Below are positions 7,837 to 15,553 of a stretch of DNA of 40,310 nt, piece after piece. The stretch's first letter is position 1. Each line of letters begins with the position of its first letter. The notes below the pieces were generated by a model. It had not been told where the DNA came from and ran no database searches. It saw nothing but the letters and a program-made list of their open reading frames with translations. The translations under genes and the position numbers were made by a program. The stretch is from CAZMGV01 sp964621525 [NCBI: uncultured bacterium]. Lineage in GTDB: Bacteria; JAGRBM01. The DNA is taken from the NCBI GenBank assembly GCA_964621525.1, contig CAZUMS010000034.1, positions 1 through 40,310 on the forward strand, given 5' to 3'.

Positions 7837-9453
7837 ATGATCGCCGCCGAGAACATCACCCTCCGTTTCGGAAGCCGCACGCTGTTCGAAGACGTGACCA
7901 TGGAGTTCACGCCGGGCAACTGCTACGGCATCATCGGCGCGAACGGCGCGGGCAAGTCGACCTTTATCAAGATCCTCTCCGGCGAGATCACTCCCGACTC
8001 CGGCAGGGTTCACACGAAGAAGGGCGCCCGTATCGCCGTCCTCAGGCAGAACCAGTTCGAGTTCGACGACTTCACCGTCATCAATACGGTCATCATGGGG
8101 CACAAGAAGCTCTACGACATCATGACCGAGCGCGACGCCCTCTATGCCAAGGCGGATTTCTCCGACGCCGACGGCATGAAGACCGCACAGCTCGAGAGCG
8201 AGTTCACTGAGCTCGGCGGCTGGGAGGCAGTCAGCGAGGCGGCCTCCATGCTGTCCAACCTCGGCATCGCCGAGCCGCTGCACGAAATGAAGATGAAGGA
8301 CCTGGACGGCGCCCTCAAGGTGCGCGTGCTGCTCGCGCAGGCGCTGTTCGGAAATCCCGACGTCCTCCTCATGGACGAGCCCACGAACGGCCTCGACGTG
8401 GATTCGATCCTCTGGCTGGAGGAGTTCCTCTACAACTTCGAGAACACGGTGCTCGTCGTCTCCCACGACCGGCATTTCCTGGACCGGGTCTGCACCCACA
8501 TCGCCGACATCGATTACCAGAAGATCCAGATGTACACGGGCAACTACTCGTTCTGGTACCAGGCGTCCCAGCTCGCGCTCCGCCAGACCTCCGAGCAGAA
8601 CAAGCTCAAGGAAGAGAAGATCAAGGAACTCAAGGAGTTCATCGCCCGGTTCAGCGCCAACGCCTCGAAGTCGCGCCAGGCGACCTCGCGCAAGAAGCTG
8701 CTCGAGAAGATCACGCTGGACGAGATCAAGCCCTCTTCCCGCCGCTACCCGTCGATCCTGTTCAAGCAGGAGCGCGAATCGGGCCGCGTGATCCTGAACG
8801 CCGAGGGCATCACCAAGACCGTGGAAGGCCAGAAGCTGCTGGACAACTTCTCCCTCCAGATCAGCAAGGGCGAGAAGATCGCCTTCGTCGGGAAGAACAG
8901 CCAGCCCCCGACGATGCTGTTCGAGATCCTCACGGACGCCGTCAAGGCCGACAAGGGAAAGATCGAGTGGGGCCCCACGGCGGATGTGGCCTACTTCCCC
9001 AGGGACAATACGGGCTACTTCGACAAGGACATGTCGCTGATCGAGTGGCTCCGCCAGTACTCCAAGGAACAGGGCGAGGGGTTCATCCGCGGCTTCCTCG
9101 GCCGGATGCTGTTCTCGGGCGACGAGGCGAAGAAGAACGCCCGGGTGCTGTCCGGCGGCGAGCGCGTGCGCTGCATGCTCTCCCGCATGATGCTCCAGGC
9201 TGGCAACGTCCTCATCCTCGACGAGCCGACGAGTCACCTGGATCTGGAGTCGATCACGGCGCTGAACGAAGCCCTCACGGCCTTCAAGGGGACGGTCCTG
9301 TTCGCCTCGCGCGACCACGAGTTCATCCAGACGATCGCCACCCGCATCGTCGAGATCACGCCCAAAGGCGTCATCGACGAGAACCTTACCTACGACGAGT
9401 ATCTCGAGAACAAGAAGATCAAGGAACAGCGGCAGCTTCTCTACGCCGCGTGA
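7837..9453 (+). CDS. ABC-F family ATPase (YkpA/YbiT-like) with a degenerate second ATP site
   Basis: Cytoplasmic twin-cassette ATPase of the ABC-F group, which acts on ribosomes rather than in transport; there are no membrane segments. NBD1 has Walker A GANGAGKST (Lys40), Walker B LLMDE with Glu181 and switch SHDRHF (His210), but its signature is LDGAL (156-160). A charged linker typical of ABC-F spans about 245-305. NBD2 has a good signature LSGGE (438-442) and Walker B LILDE (Glu463), but its Walker A is GKNSQPPTM (352-360), with Pro in place of Lys, and its switch is SRD with Arg492 instead of His. The three faults fall in one composite site. The C-terminal ITPKGVIDENLTYDEYL matches the subfamily. 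ATG follows an AAGGAT site. Confidence 0.92.
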   Translation: MIAAENITLRFGSRTLFEDVTMEFTPGNCYGIIGANGAGKSTFIKILSGEITPDSGRVHTKKGARIAVLRQNQFEFDDFTVINTVIMGHKKLYDIMTERDALYAKADFSDADGMKTAQLESEFTELGGWEAVSEAASMLSNLGIAEPLHEMKMKDLDGALKVRVLLAQALFGNPDVLLMDEPTNGLDVDSILWLEEFLYNFENTVLVVSHDRHFLDRVCTHIADIDYQKIQMYTGNYSFWYQASQLALRQTSEQNKLKEEKIKELKEFIARFSANASKSRQATSRKKLLEKITLDEIKPSSRRYPSILFKQERESGRVILNAEGITKTVEGQKLLDNFSLQISKGEKIAFVGKNSQPPTMLFEILTDAVKADKGKIEWGPTADVAYFPRDNTGYFDKDMSLIEWLRQYSKEQGEGFIRGFLGRMLFSGDEAKKNARVLSGGERVRCMLSRMMLQAGNVLILDEPTSHLDLESITALNEALTAFKGTVLFASRDHEFIQTIATRIVEITPKGVIDENLTYDEYLENKKIKEQRQLLYAA

Positions 9454-9524
9454 ACCGTTTTTCATCGAGGTAACGGGGCAGAACCGCATGTCCCCGGCGG
9501 CGCCGCCGCGCTAGGCTCCCGCCC

Positions 9525-10712
9525 ATGGGATTCTTCATCGTCGCCAACTCGATCTGGCTCGTCCTGCACATCTATGTGGGGCAGCGGCTCATCGCCGGCT
9601 CGCGGCTCCCGGTCCCGTGGAACTACGCCGCCTGGGGGCTCTGGGCCCTGCTGCTCGTCATCGGCCCCCTCGCCATGGCTTCGAACCGCCTGCTGGAACG
9701 GTCGGCATGGACGCCGGCCCTTCAATGGGGAGGCTACGTCTACATGGGATTCTTCCTGATGCTGTTCCCGCTGGTGATGGTGTCGGATGCGGGACGGCTC
9801 CTCTGGTGGGGCAAAGCGAAACTGGCCCACGCCGCGGAGATTCCCGGGTTACCCGAAAACCCGGAGCGCCGCCTTGCCCTCACCCGCGCCCTGAACGGCG
9901 GCATGGTCGGTGTCACGGCGCTTCTCACCGGAGTCGGCTTCCACCGGGCCCGAATCGCCCCGGACATCCTTCGTGTGACGGTCCCCATCCGGGACCTTCC
10001 AGCCGGTCTTGAGGGGTTCCGCATCGCATTGCTCTCCGACATTCATATCGGCCCCACGATCAAAGGGCCGTTTGCCCGGACGGTGGCCGATCTCACAAAC
10101 CGGGAAACGCCCGACCTCGTGGCCATCACCGGCGATCTCGTCGACGGGCATGTGCACGACCTTGCCGGGCATGTGGCCCCGCTCGGCGATATCCGGGCGA
10201 AATACGGGTGTTTCTACGTCACGGGGAACCATGAGTATTACTGGGATTCCGATGGCTGGCTCCGGGAGGTTGAACGGCTCGGCTATACGGCGCTCGTGAA
10301 CGAACACCGGGTAGTGGAGGTGAACGGCGCGTCCCTCACCGTGGCCGGCGTCACCGATGTCTCCGCCCACCGGATGCGCCCCGAACACAGGTCCGATCCC
10401 GTTGCCGCTCTCAAGGGAACCCCTGCCGGAAGCTTCAAGCTCATGCTCGCCCATCAGCCCAAAAGCGCATTTGATGCTGCCGCCGCCGGAGCGCAGCTCC
10501 AGCTGTCCGGCCACACTCACGGCGGACAGTTCGTCCCCTGGACCTGGCTCATTCACCACGTCCAGCCCGTGGGAGCGGGCCTGCACGAACTGGCGGGCAT
10601 GCCGATTTACGTGAGCCGGGGAACGGGCTACTGGGGCCCGCCGAACCGCGCCGGGAGCCCGAGCGAGATCACCATACTGACGCTGACGAAATCCGCGGCG
10701 ATGGTCAGTTGA
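9525..10712 (+). CDS. Membrane-bound metallophosphoesterase (YkuE/YaeI-like)
   Basis: Inner-membrane phosphoesterase with an N-terminal membrane domain of about four helices (roughly residues 3-20, 34-54, 70-88, 124-140) and a catalytic domain from about 165. Metal-binding motifs of the calcineurin-like fold are in order: LLSDIHIG (Asp172, His174), ITGDLVDG (Asp204), VTGNHEYYW (Asn235, His236), MLAHQP and SGHTHGG near 332. The natural substrate of this branch is uncertain; related enzymes act on UDP-sugar lipids or phospholipid precursors. The gene follows the ABC-F gene by about 70 bp on the same strand, and its last eight bases overlap the convergent apaG. Confidence 0.88.
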   Translation: MGFFIVANSIWLVLHIYVGQRLIAGSRLPVPWNYAAWGLWALLLVIGPLAMASNRLLERSAWTPALQWGGYVYMGFFLMLFPLVMVSDAGRLLWWGKAKLAHAAEIPGLPENPERRLALTRALNGGMVGVTALLTGVGFHRARIAPDILRVTVPIRDLPAGLEGFRIALLSDIHIGPTIKGPFARTVADLTNRETPDLVAITGDLVDGHVHDLAGHVAPLGDIRAKYGCFYVTGNHEYYWDSDGWLREVERLGYTALVNEHRVVEVNGASLTVAGVTDVSAHRMRPEHRSDPVAALKGTPAGSFKLMLAHQPKSAFDAAAAGAQLQLSGHTHGGQFVPWTWLIHHVQPVGAGLHELAGMPIYVSRGTGYWGPPNRAGSPSEITILTLTKSAAMVS

Positions 10713-11094
10713 CCGACATGGGTTCGGCGAGCGTGAACGGCGCGATCTGGGCGTCGAACTGGCCGCCGTCCTTCGTCACCATCTGGTAGGTGCCGTGCAT
10801 GGAACCGAACGGCGTGCCAAGCGGACAGCCGGAGGTGTAGGTGAACGACTGGCCGGGATTCAGGACGGGCTGCTCGCCGACGACACCGGGGCCTTTCACT
10901 TCCTCCACATGGTCCGTGGCGTCGGTGATGACCCAGTGGCGGCTGATGAGCTGGACGGTCTCCGTGCCTTCGTTGGAGATGCGGATCGTGTAGCGGAAGA
11001 ACCACTTGCGGCCTTCAGGCTGCGAGAGGTCCGCTGCGTATTCCGATTCCGCACGCACCCTCACACCCCTGGTCACGGTTTCCGATACCGGCAT
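10705..11094 (-). CDS. apaG: ApaG protein
   Basis: The 129-residue product matches the small ApaG family (a fibronectin-III-like beta sandwich, also a domain of some F-box proteins) over its whole length. Family signatures include FFRYTIRISNEGTETVQLISRHW, split here as FFRYTIRISN and LISRHWVITDA, then GPGVVGEQPVLNPG, and SGCPLGTPFGSMHGTYQM. Its biochemical role is unsettled; links to divalent-metal resistance and to Ap4A hydrolase (ApaH) come from enteric bacteria. ATG 11094 sits nine bases after GGAGG. It is transcribed singly, separated from the dodecin unit by a terminator, and overlaps the metallophosphoesterase gene tail to tail. Confidence 0.93.
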   Translation of the reverse strand: MPVSETVTRGVRVRAESEYAADLSQPEGRKWFFRYTIRISNEGTETVQLISRHWVITDATDHVEEVKGPGVVGEQPVLNPGQSFTYTSGCPLGTPFGSMHGTYQMVTKDGGQFDAQIAPFTLAEPMSVN

Positions 11095-11196
11095 GTCGTT
11101 CTGCCTCCACTGCCGTCCGCCTGCGGGAACGGGAGCCGTTTCATTGCATCCCCGGAGCGCCGGGGCAATGCGGGCTGTCTCGCGGGAACGCCATGA

Positions 11197-11223
11197 AAAA
11201 GGGGGAGCCGGCGGCTCCCCCTT
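11197..11223 (-). terminator. Rho-independent terminator of the dodecin unit
   Basis: GGGGGAGCC (11201-11209) pairs perfectly with GGCTCCCCC (11213-11221) around a three-base loop. On the minus strand the stem is followed by TTTTT (11200-11196). It lies 25 bp beyond the stop of the last dodecin gene and ends that operon before apaG. Confidence 0.88.
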
Positions 11224-11248
11224 CCGTCATGCCCGGCTGGACACCGGG

Positions 11249-11467
11249 TTATTTCTTCTTGTCCTTCTCTTCGAGGATGAAGGTGATCTTGAGCTGGACG
11301 CGGTATTCCTTGATCTTGCCGTTCTCGACCTTGGCCTTTTCCGAGACGACCTCGAAACCGACGATATTGCGGAGCGTCTGCGAGGCGCGGCTCAATGCCT
11401 TCTCGCAGGCATCCTGCCAGCCCTTGGGGCTCGCTCCGATCACTTCCGTCACGCTGGAAATCGCCAT
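11249..11467 (-). CDS. Dodecin-family protein, copy 1
   Basis: A 72-residue protein of the dodecin family, which forms hollow 12-subunit spheres that store flavins. It has the beta-alpha-beta-beta pattern: VTEVIGASPKGWQDACEKAL, then RASQTLRNI, then the hairpin KVENGKIKEYRVQLKITFIL. The tryptophan that stacks on flavin in classical dodecins (usually in a WFEVVE context) is replaced here: the segment reads NIVGFEVV. Another Trp occurs earlier at GWQDA. So flavin binding is not assured. A Lys-rich tail ends the protein. ATG 11467 follows a GGAG site. It is the last gene of a three-gene unit. Confidence 0.85.
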   Translation of the reverse strand: MAISSVTEVIGASPKGWQDACEKALSRASQTLRNIVGFEVVSEKAKVENGKIKEYRVQLKITFILEEKDKKK

Positions 11468-11482
11468 GATCGCTCCGTCCGT

Positions 11483-11704
11483 TCACCAGTGGGATTCGAG
11501 GTTGGGGGCCAGTTCGAAGATGAGGCCGATGCGGACGAAATACTCCGTCACCTTGCCGCTCTCGACCTTTGCCGATTTCTTCAGGATCTGGAAGCCCGTG
11601 ATGCCGGTCAGCGTCTTCGACGCCCGGCGGATCACCTGTTCGGCCGCATCCTCGAAGGAAACGGTGCTTGAGCCTTCCAGTTCGCGGATTTTCGCGATGC
11701 GCAT
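11483..11704 (-). CDS. Dodecin-family protein, copy 2
   Basis: A 73-residue paralogue of the next gene (15 bp gap, same strand). Shared core: SFEDAAEQVIRRASKTLTGITGF and KVESGKVTEYFVRIGLIFEL, each quoted in part as RRASKTLTGITGF and SGKVTEYFVRIGL. The expected flavin-stacking Trp is again absent, with GITGFQIL at that place; the only Trp is the final residue. The two copies are clearly diverged, so they may form a mixed shell or have separate ligands. A weak ribosome site precedes ATG 11704. The metallo-beta-lactamase-fold gene ends 33 bp upstream. Confidence 0.83.
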   Translation of the reverse strand: MRIAKIRELEGSSTVSFEDAAEQVIRRASKTLTGITGFQILKKSAKVESGKVTEYFVRIGLIFELAPNLESHW

Positions 11705-11737
11705 GGGTGCGTTGTGCCTTTTCCGGCGGTCTTCCGT

Positions 11738-12745
11738 TCAGTCGGTATCGGGCCTGATCGAATAGTAAAGAAGCCGGTCCCGCTTTTCAATGTTGAGGAT
11801 TCCATCGGCTTCCATCAACTCCAGGAAACCGACCGTTTCGCTCATCGTGAGGTGCATGAGCATCCTCGCGCGGTCGGGATTGAAGACGTGTTCGGACACC
11901 TGGTACGCCGTTACGGGGCCCTTGTCCTCGATGAAATTCCGGATCTTGAGGTACCTGCGGTTCCGGTGCAGCGCGTAGCTGTCGATGAGCGCCCGAATGT
12001 CGGGAATCGGCTCCCCGTGGGACGGCAGCGCCACAGTCACGGCGAGGTTCCTCACCTTGTAGAGCGAGGCGACGAAGTCGACGAGCGAACGGGTTTTCTC
12101 CTTCTTTCTCGCGTCGGGGAAATTGAGGAGCGGCACGGGGGAGATATCCGGCAGGAGGTGGTCCGCCGAGAACATGATCCCACGCTGCTCTTCCACGAAA
12201 ACCGTGTGGCCGACGGCGTGGCCCGGCACCCATATGCAGCGGAGCTTCACCTGCGGAAACTCAAGGAGCTGGCCATCGGTGAACTCGCGGTCGACTTTCA
12301 CGTTCTCGCGGACGGCCGTTTCCGCCTTCTGCCCCTGAAAGGCGCGTGTCACGAGTTCCTCGGGCACGCCCCATTCGCGGAAGTAGTCGTAGACGGGGCT
12401 GTCGGGACCGGCACGCTCGTCCCAGCTCGCTTCCATATGGTAGCGCTCGAGGCCATTTGCCCAGATCACGGCGCCCGAGGCCTCTTTGATGCGCCTGGCC
12501 TGCCCGCAGTGGTCGATGTGCCCGTGGGTGACGAGGATATGCTTGAGGTCGGAAATTTTCAGGCCGTGCGCGGCAAGCCCTTCGTTCAGGGCCTTCCAGG
12601 CCGGTTCGGACCGGATGCCGGTGTCGATCAGGATCGGTTCCGGACCCGGAATGAGATAGCAGTTGATATGGTTCGGGGGAAAAGGGACCGGCGTCTGGAT
12701 GCGCTCGATCCCTTCGAGCTCCGCTCTACCCTCGAAAATCTTCAT
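11738..12745 (-). CDS. Metallo-beta-lactamase-fold hydrolase (LACTB2-like)
   Basis: Predicted zinc hydrolase of 335 residues. The metal-binding motif is THGHIDH (His74, His76, Asp78, His79), followed by GHAVGHTVF, FSADHLL and PSHGEPI with the remaining ligands. The last 80 residues look like the winged-helix domain found in LACTB2-type enzymes (HRNRRYLKIRNFI, VFNPDRARMLMHLTM). The substrate cannot be told; relatives are nucleases or thioesterases. I chose ATG 12745, where the protein begins MKIFEGRAEL; the frame stays open to a GTG at 12817, but the extra 24 residues are low-complexity. It heads a unit with the two dodecin genes. Confidence 0.85.
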   Translation of the reverse strand: MKIFEGRAELEGIERIQTPVPFPPNHINCYLIPGPEPILIDTGIRSEPAWKALNEGLAAHGLKISDLKHILVTHGHIDHCGQARRIKEASGAVIWANGLERYHMEASWDERAGPDSPVYDYFREWGVPEELVTRAFQGQKAETAVRENVKVDREFTDGQLLEFPQVKLRCIWVPGHAVGHTVFVEEQRGIMFSADHLLPDISPVPLLNFPDARKKEKTRSLVDFVASLYKVRNLAVTVALPSHGEPIPDIRALIDSYALHRNRRYLKIRNFIEDKGPVTAYQVSEHVFNPDRARMLMHLTMSETVGFLELMEADGILNIEKRDRLLYYSIRPDTD

Positions 12746-12876
12746 GCGATGGCCCGGTCGGCGGCTTCCCGGACGTTCACCGCCGGATGGAAGCTCGCCG
12801 CCTTTCGGGCTGGACACTAACGCCCCGCGTCAGGGTTTGGCAATCAGGGCAACGCCGGGAAATTTGGTGCGATTGC

Positions 12877-13863
12877 CTACTTCACCGGGGCTGGAGCCAC
12901 GGGAGCGGGTGCCGGTCCCGGTGCCGAGGGAGCAGGCGCTGCGGGCTTCGCCGGCTGCTGAAGCTTTGCCCGGTTCTTCGGATTGTTCGGGTGGTCTTCG
13001 GGCCACTCGAGAAGCGGCGGCGGTTCGCGGCGGCGCTGGCGCGGGGGCGGCTCGGCCGCCTTTGCGGGTTCAGTCTTCGGAGGCTCCGGCTTCGGCGGCA
13101 TGGCAGCGGGCGCTTCCGCTTTCGCCGGTTCTGCGGGCGGAGGGACCGCCGATGGATCGGGCACGGCGAGCTGGCCGCTGCGGATCAGTTCGCCCTTCTT
13201 GATGACTGCCTGGATGTCTTCCTCGGAAACCCCCATCTCCCGCAGGGCGTCCTCGGCGTACTTGCGCCAGCGCATGACGTCCCGGGCCGGGGGTTCGAGA
13301 ATCAGATACTGGTTGTAGGAGCCGATCGCCTCGGGAAACTGCCGGAGCGACTGCTGGGCACGGCCCAGGTTGTACCAGGCGTCGGCGTATTCGCGGTTCA
13401 GCTCGATGGCCTTCTTGTACTGCTCGATCGCTTCGGTCACTTTCACCTGTTCATGGAGCACCGAACCGATGTTGTAATAGATGGCGGGGATCTTCGGATC
13501 GAGGGCCATCGCCTTCTGGTATTCACCCATGGCTTCGTCGAGATAACCGGCGTCGTCCAGCGCAGTGCCGAGCATGTTGTGATAGTTGGCATTGCCCGGA
13601 ACGGTCTCGATTACCTTGCGGTAGTGGTAAATCGCCTGCGTGAACTGCCGGTCGTCCTGGAGCGCCCGGGCGAGTTCAATGCGGGCCGCGGGGTCGCTGG
13701 GCGTCTTTGCCACACGTTCATACCGGTCCTTGATCACGTCGCTCCGCTCGCCGGGCGAGAGCTCCCGGATCGATCCCTTGGACGAGCACGCGGCAAGCGA
13801 CGCCGCGAGCACGACGGTGGATACGGAACGAACCAGCAGGGTCCTGAGCGTTCGTGTCTTCAT
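12877..13863 (-). CDS. TPR-repeat lipoprotein
   Basis: A 328-residue lipoprotein: signal peptide MKTRTLRTLLVRS followed by a hydrophobic core and lipobox LAAC with Cys26, then SSKG. Four to five tetratricopeptide repeats cover about residues 50-205 (for example AIYHYRKVIETVPGNANYH, AMGEYQKAMALDPKIPAIYY and AIEQYKKAIELN). The C-terminal 100 residues are rich in Pro, Ala, Lys and Glu and probably disordered, perhaps spanning periplasm or wall. Tethered in the outer or inner membrane, it likely scaffolds envelope complexes. ATG 13863 is used because it gives the proper signal peptide; the frame extends upstream to 13935. A perfect 14 bp palindrome touches the start codon. Confidence 0.87.
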   Translation of the reverse strand: MKTRTLRTLLVRSVSTVVLAASLAACSSKGSIRELSPGERSDVIKDRYERVAKTPSDPAARIELARALQDDRQFTQAIYHYRKVIETVPGNANYHNMLGTALDDAGYLDEAMGEYQKAMALDPKIPAIYYNIGSVLHEQVKVTEAIEQYKKAIELNREYADAWYNLGRAQQSLRQFPEAIGSYNQYLILEPPARDVMRWRKYAEDALREMGVSEEDIQAVIKKGELIRSGQLAVPDPSAVPPPAEPAKAEAPAAMPPKPEPPKTEPAKAAEPPPRQRRREPPPLLEWPEDHPNNPKNRAKLQQPAKPAAPAPSAPGPAPAPVAPAPVK

Positions 13864-13877
13864 GGATACCGGTATCC
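13864..13877. promoter_or_regulatory. Perfect 14 bp palindrome at the TPR lipoprotein start
   Basis: GGATACCGGTATCC reads identically on both strands and abuts the ATG at 13863, occupying the place of the ribosome site (AGGAT on the minus strand). A bound protein would block leader transcription; in RNA the self-complementary arms would hinder ribosome access. The regulator is unknown. Confidence 0.4.
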
Positions 13878-13978
13878 TAGACGACGGAACGGCTGAGTTC
13901 ACCGCCAGTTCCATAACCGGTGTGCCGTTTTGCACCGTTCGACTTCCCCGGCCGTCCGTGGCACGTTCACGGCCCGAA

Positions 13979-15553
13979 ATGACCGAACGAGCAGCCCCAG
14001 ATCTTTCCTATGCCCGCCCGGTGGGACCCGCACCCGCCTGGACCCGGCTCCTTTTTTATTTCGTGCTCGCCCTCCTGCTCAGGGGGCTGTTCATCCCGCT
14101 CCCCGTAATCAATGTGGATGAGGCGGTCTGGATGACCGGTGCCCGGATCTGGCACGAGGGGGGGGTGCCTTACCTCGACTTCGTCGACACGAAGCCGCCG
14201 CTCATTTTCCTGTTCTACCGGGCGACCCTGCTCCTCACCGGGCCGGACAGCCCCCTTGCGCTGCCGGTGCTCCGGCTGATCGTTTGCGGACTCCTGTCGC
14301 TCGCCGCCTATGCGCTGGACCGGACCGTGGCAGGGCTTTTTCCGCGGCCAAAGGGCTCGTTCCTCGCCGGAACGATGCTGCTCACGGGGCTTTCCCTCGG
14401 CATCGACCGTCAGGTGCAGTTCGTCTCGACGGAGATCGTCTGCGCGATCCTGTTCGCCCTCGCCGTCTGGATGGCCTCCCGCAGGAGCGCGGGTTCGGCC
14501 CTGCTCTCGGGACTCTTCGCGGCGCTGATCCCGTTCTGCCGGATTCCGGCGCTCGTGCTCGTGCTGCCCGTGGGGCTTCTCGCCATCGCCGATCCGGAGC
14601 GCCGCCTCGTCCGTACGGCAGGGTTCCTCGCCGGCGTCCTCGCGGGCGCGGTACTGGTCGCGCTGGTCACCGGACAGGAAGCGCTCCGGGAAATGATGTT
14701 CTGGGCCTACGAGGCGAACCGTCTCTATGTGAATCTCGGCCCCGAGCCCGGCGAAGCGGCCCGGCGGTTCCTGAAGAACATCGGCCCGCCGCTCGCGGCG
14801 TCGCTCCCCGTCTGGTACCTGGCGGTAACGGCCGTTCTCACCCAGAAGGGCCTGAACCGGAAGATCGCCCTGCTCCTCATCGGAACGGCGCTCCTTTCCC
14901 TCGCAGCGGCGGCGGCCGGCGGCCGCTGGCTCGGCCACTACTACCTTCAGGTGATCCCTCCGCTCGCCCTCGCAGCCGGGCTTTCGGACGCCTCGACCCG
15001 GGCGAAGTTCGCCGCCACGGGGCTATCCGCCCTGCTCGCCCTCAGCTTCGCGACGGCGGGCGGCTGGCGCATGTACATCTCGGAAAGTACCCGCGAAACC
15101 CTGCCCGCCGTACGGGACGGCGCTGACTTCATCCGGGAGACCACCCGGCCCGGGGACCGGCTGCTGGTCTGGGGCTACGGGCCGGATCTTTATGAGCGCT
15201 CGCTCCGGCGGCCCGCCACCCGGCAGCTCACTCCGGCGACGACGGTAACGGGCTATTCGTTCGGCGGCGCGAAGGAGCTCTCGAAACGCATCAACCCCCG
15301 TGAGCTGGTCCAGTCCGGACGGTTTGCAGACTTCATGAACGACCTCCGCTGTACTCCCCCTGCGATCGTCGTCGATTTCAGCCGGTACGATTTCCACTAT
15401 TTCGGGGACTTCGGCCTGCCTCACTACCTCGAACTGTACAAGTGGACCCGCGACCACTGCCGCACGGTGGAAGGCCCTGCTGCCACGCGGGAGTCTTTCG
15501 AATTCCTCGCCTGCACAGCCGAGCCGGAGCCTGACCGGTGCCGCAGGCAGTAG
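13979..15553 (+). CDS. GT-C family glycosyltransferase (ArnT/PMT-like), copy 1
   Basis: Integral-membrane transferase of 524 residues that would move a sugar from a polyprenyl-phosphate carrier to an acceptor on the periplasmic side. After a short N-terminal tail, the first helix (about 25-42) leads into the loop INVDEAVWMTG, whose Asp-Glu pair is typical of GT39/GT83 enzymes, and PYLDFVDTKPP. About ten further hydrophobic segments follow, then GGRWLGHYYLQ and a soluble C-terminal domain with VWGYGPDLY. ATG 13979 is the plausible start; the open frame runs further 5' through the opposing gene. The next gene begins within its last 16 bases, so translation is coupled. Confidence 0.84.
   Translation: MTERAAPDLSYARPVGPAPAWTRLLFYFVLALLLRGLFIPLPVINVDEAVWMTGARIWHEGGVPYLDFVDTKPPLIFLFYRATLLLTGPDSPLALPVLRLIVCGLLSLAAYALDRTVAGLFPRPKGSFLAGTMLLTGLSLGIDRQVQFVSTEIVCAILFALAVWMASRRSAGSALLSGLFAALIPFCRIPALVLVLPVGLLAIADPERRLVRTAGFLAGVLAGAVLVALVTGQEALREMMFWAYEANRLYVNLGPEPGEAARRFLKNIGPPLAASLPVWYLAVTAVLTQKGLNRKIALLLIGTALLSLAAAAAGGRWLGHYYLQVIPPLALAAGLSDASTRAKFAATGLSALLALSFATAGGWRMYISESTRETLPAVRDGADFIRETTRPGDRLLVWGYGPDLYERSLRRPATRQLTPATTVTGYSFGGAKELSKRINPRELVQSGRFADFMNDLRCTPPAIVVDFSRYDFHYFGDFGLPHYLELYKWTRDHCRTVEGPAATRESFEFLACTAEPEPDRCRRQ

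Noticed and set aside
7669-9489. 606-codon minus-strand frame opposite the ABC-F gene
   Set aside because: Low-complexity Asp/Glu/Leu/Val text without any motif; it is a shadow of the ABC-F frame.
12839-12877. GGCAATC/GATTGCC inverted repeat at the end of the TPR lipoprotein gene as a terminator
   Set aside because: The loop is 25 bases and no T-run follows on the minus strand.
13640-13978. N-terminal extension of the first GT-C transferase
   Set aside because: The extra 113 codons are antisense to the TPR lipoprotein start and precede the first membrane helix without family similarity.
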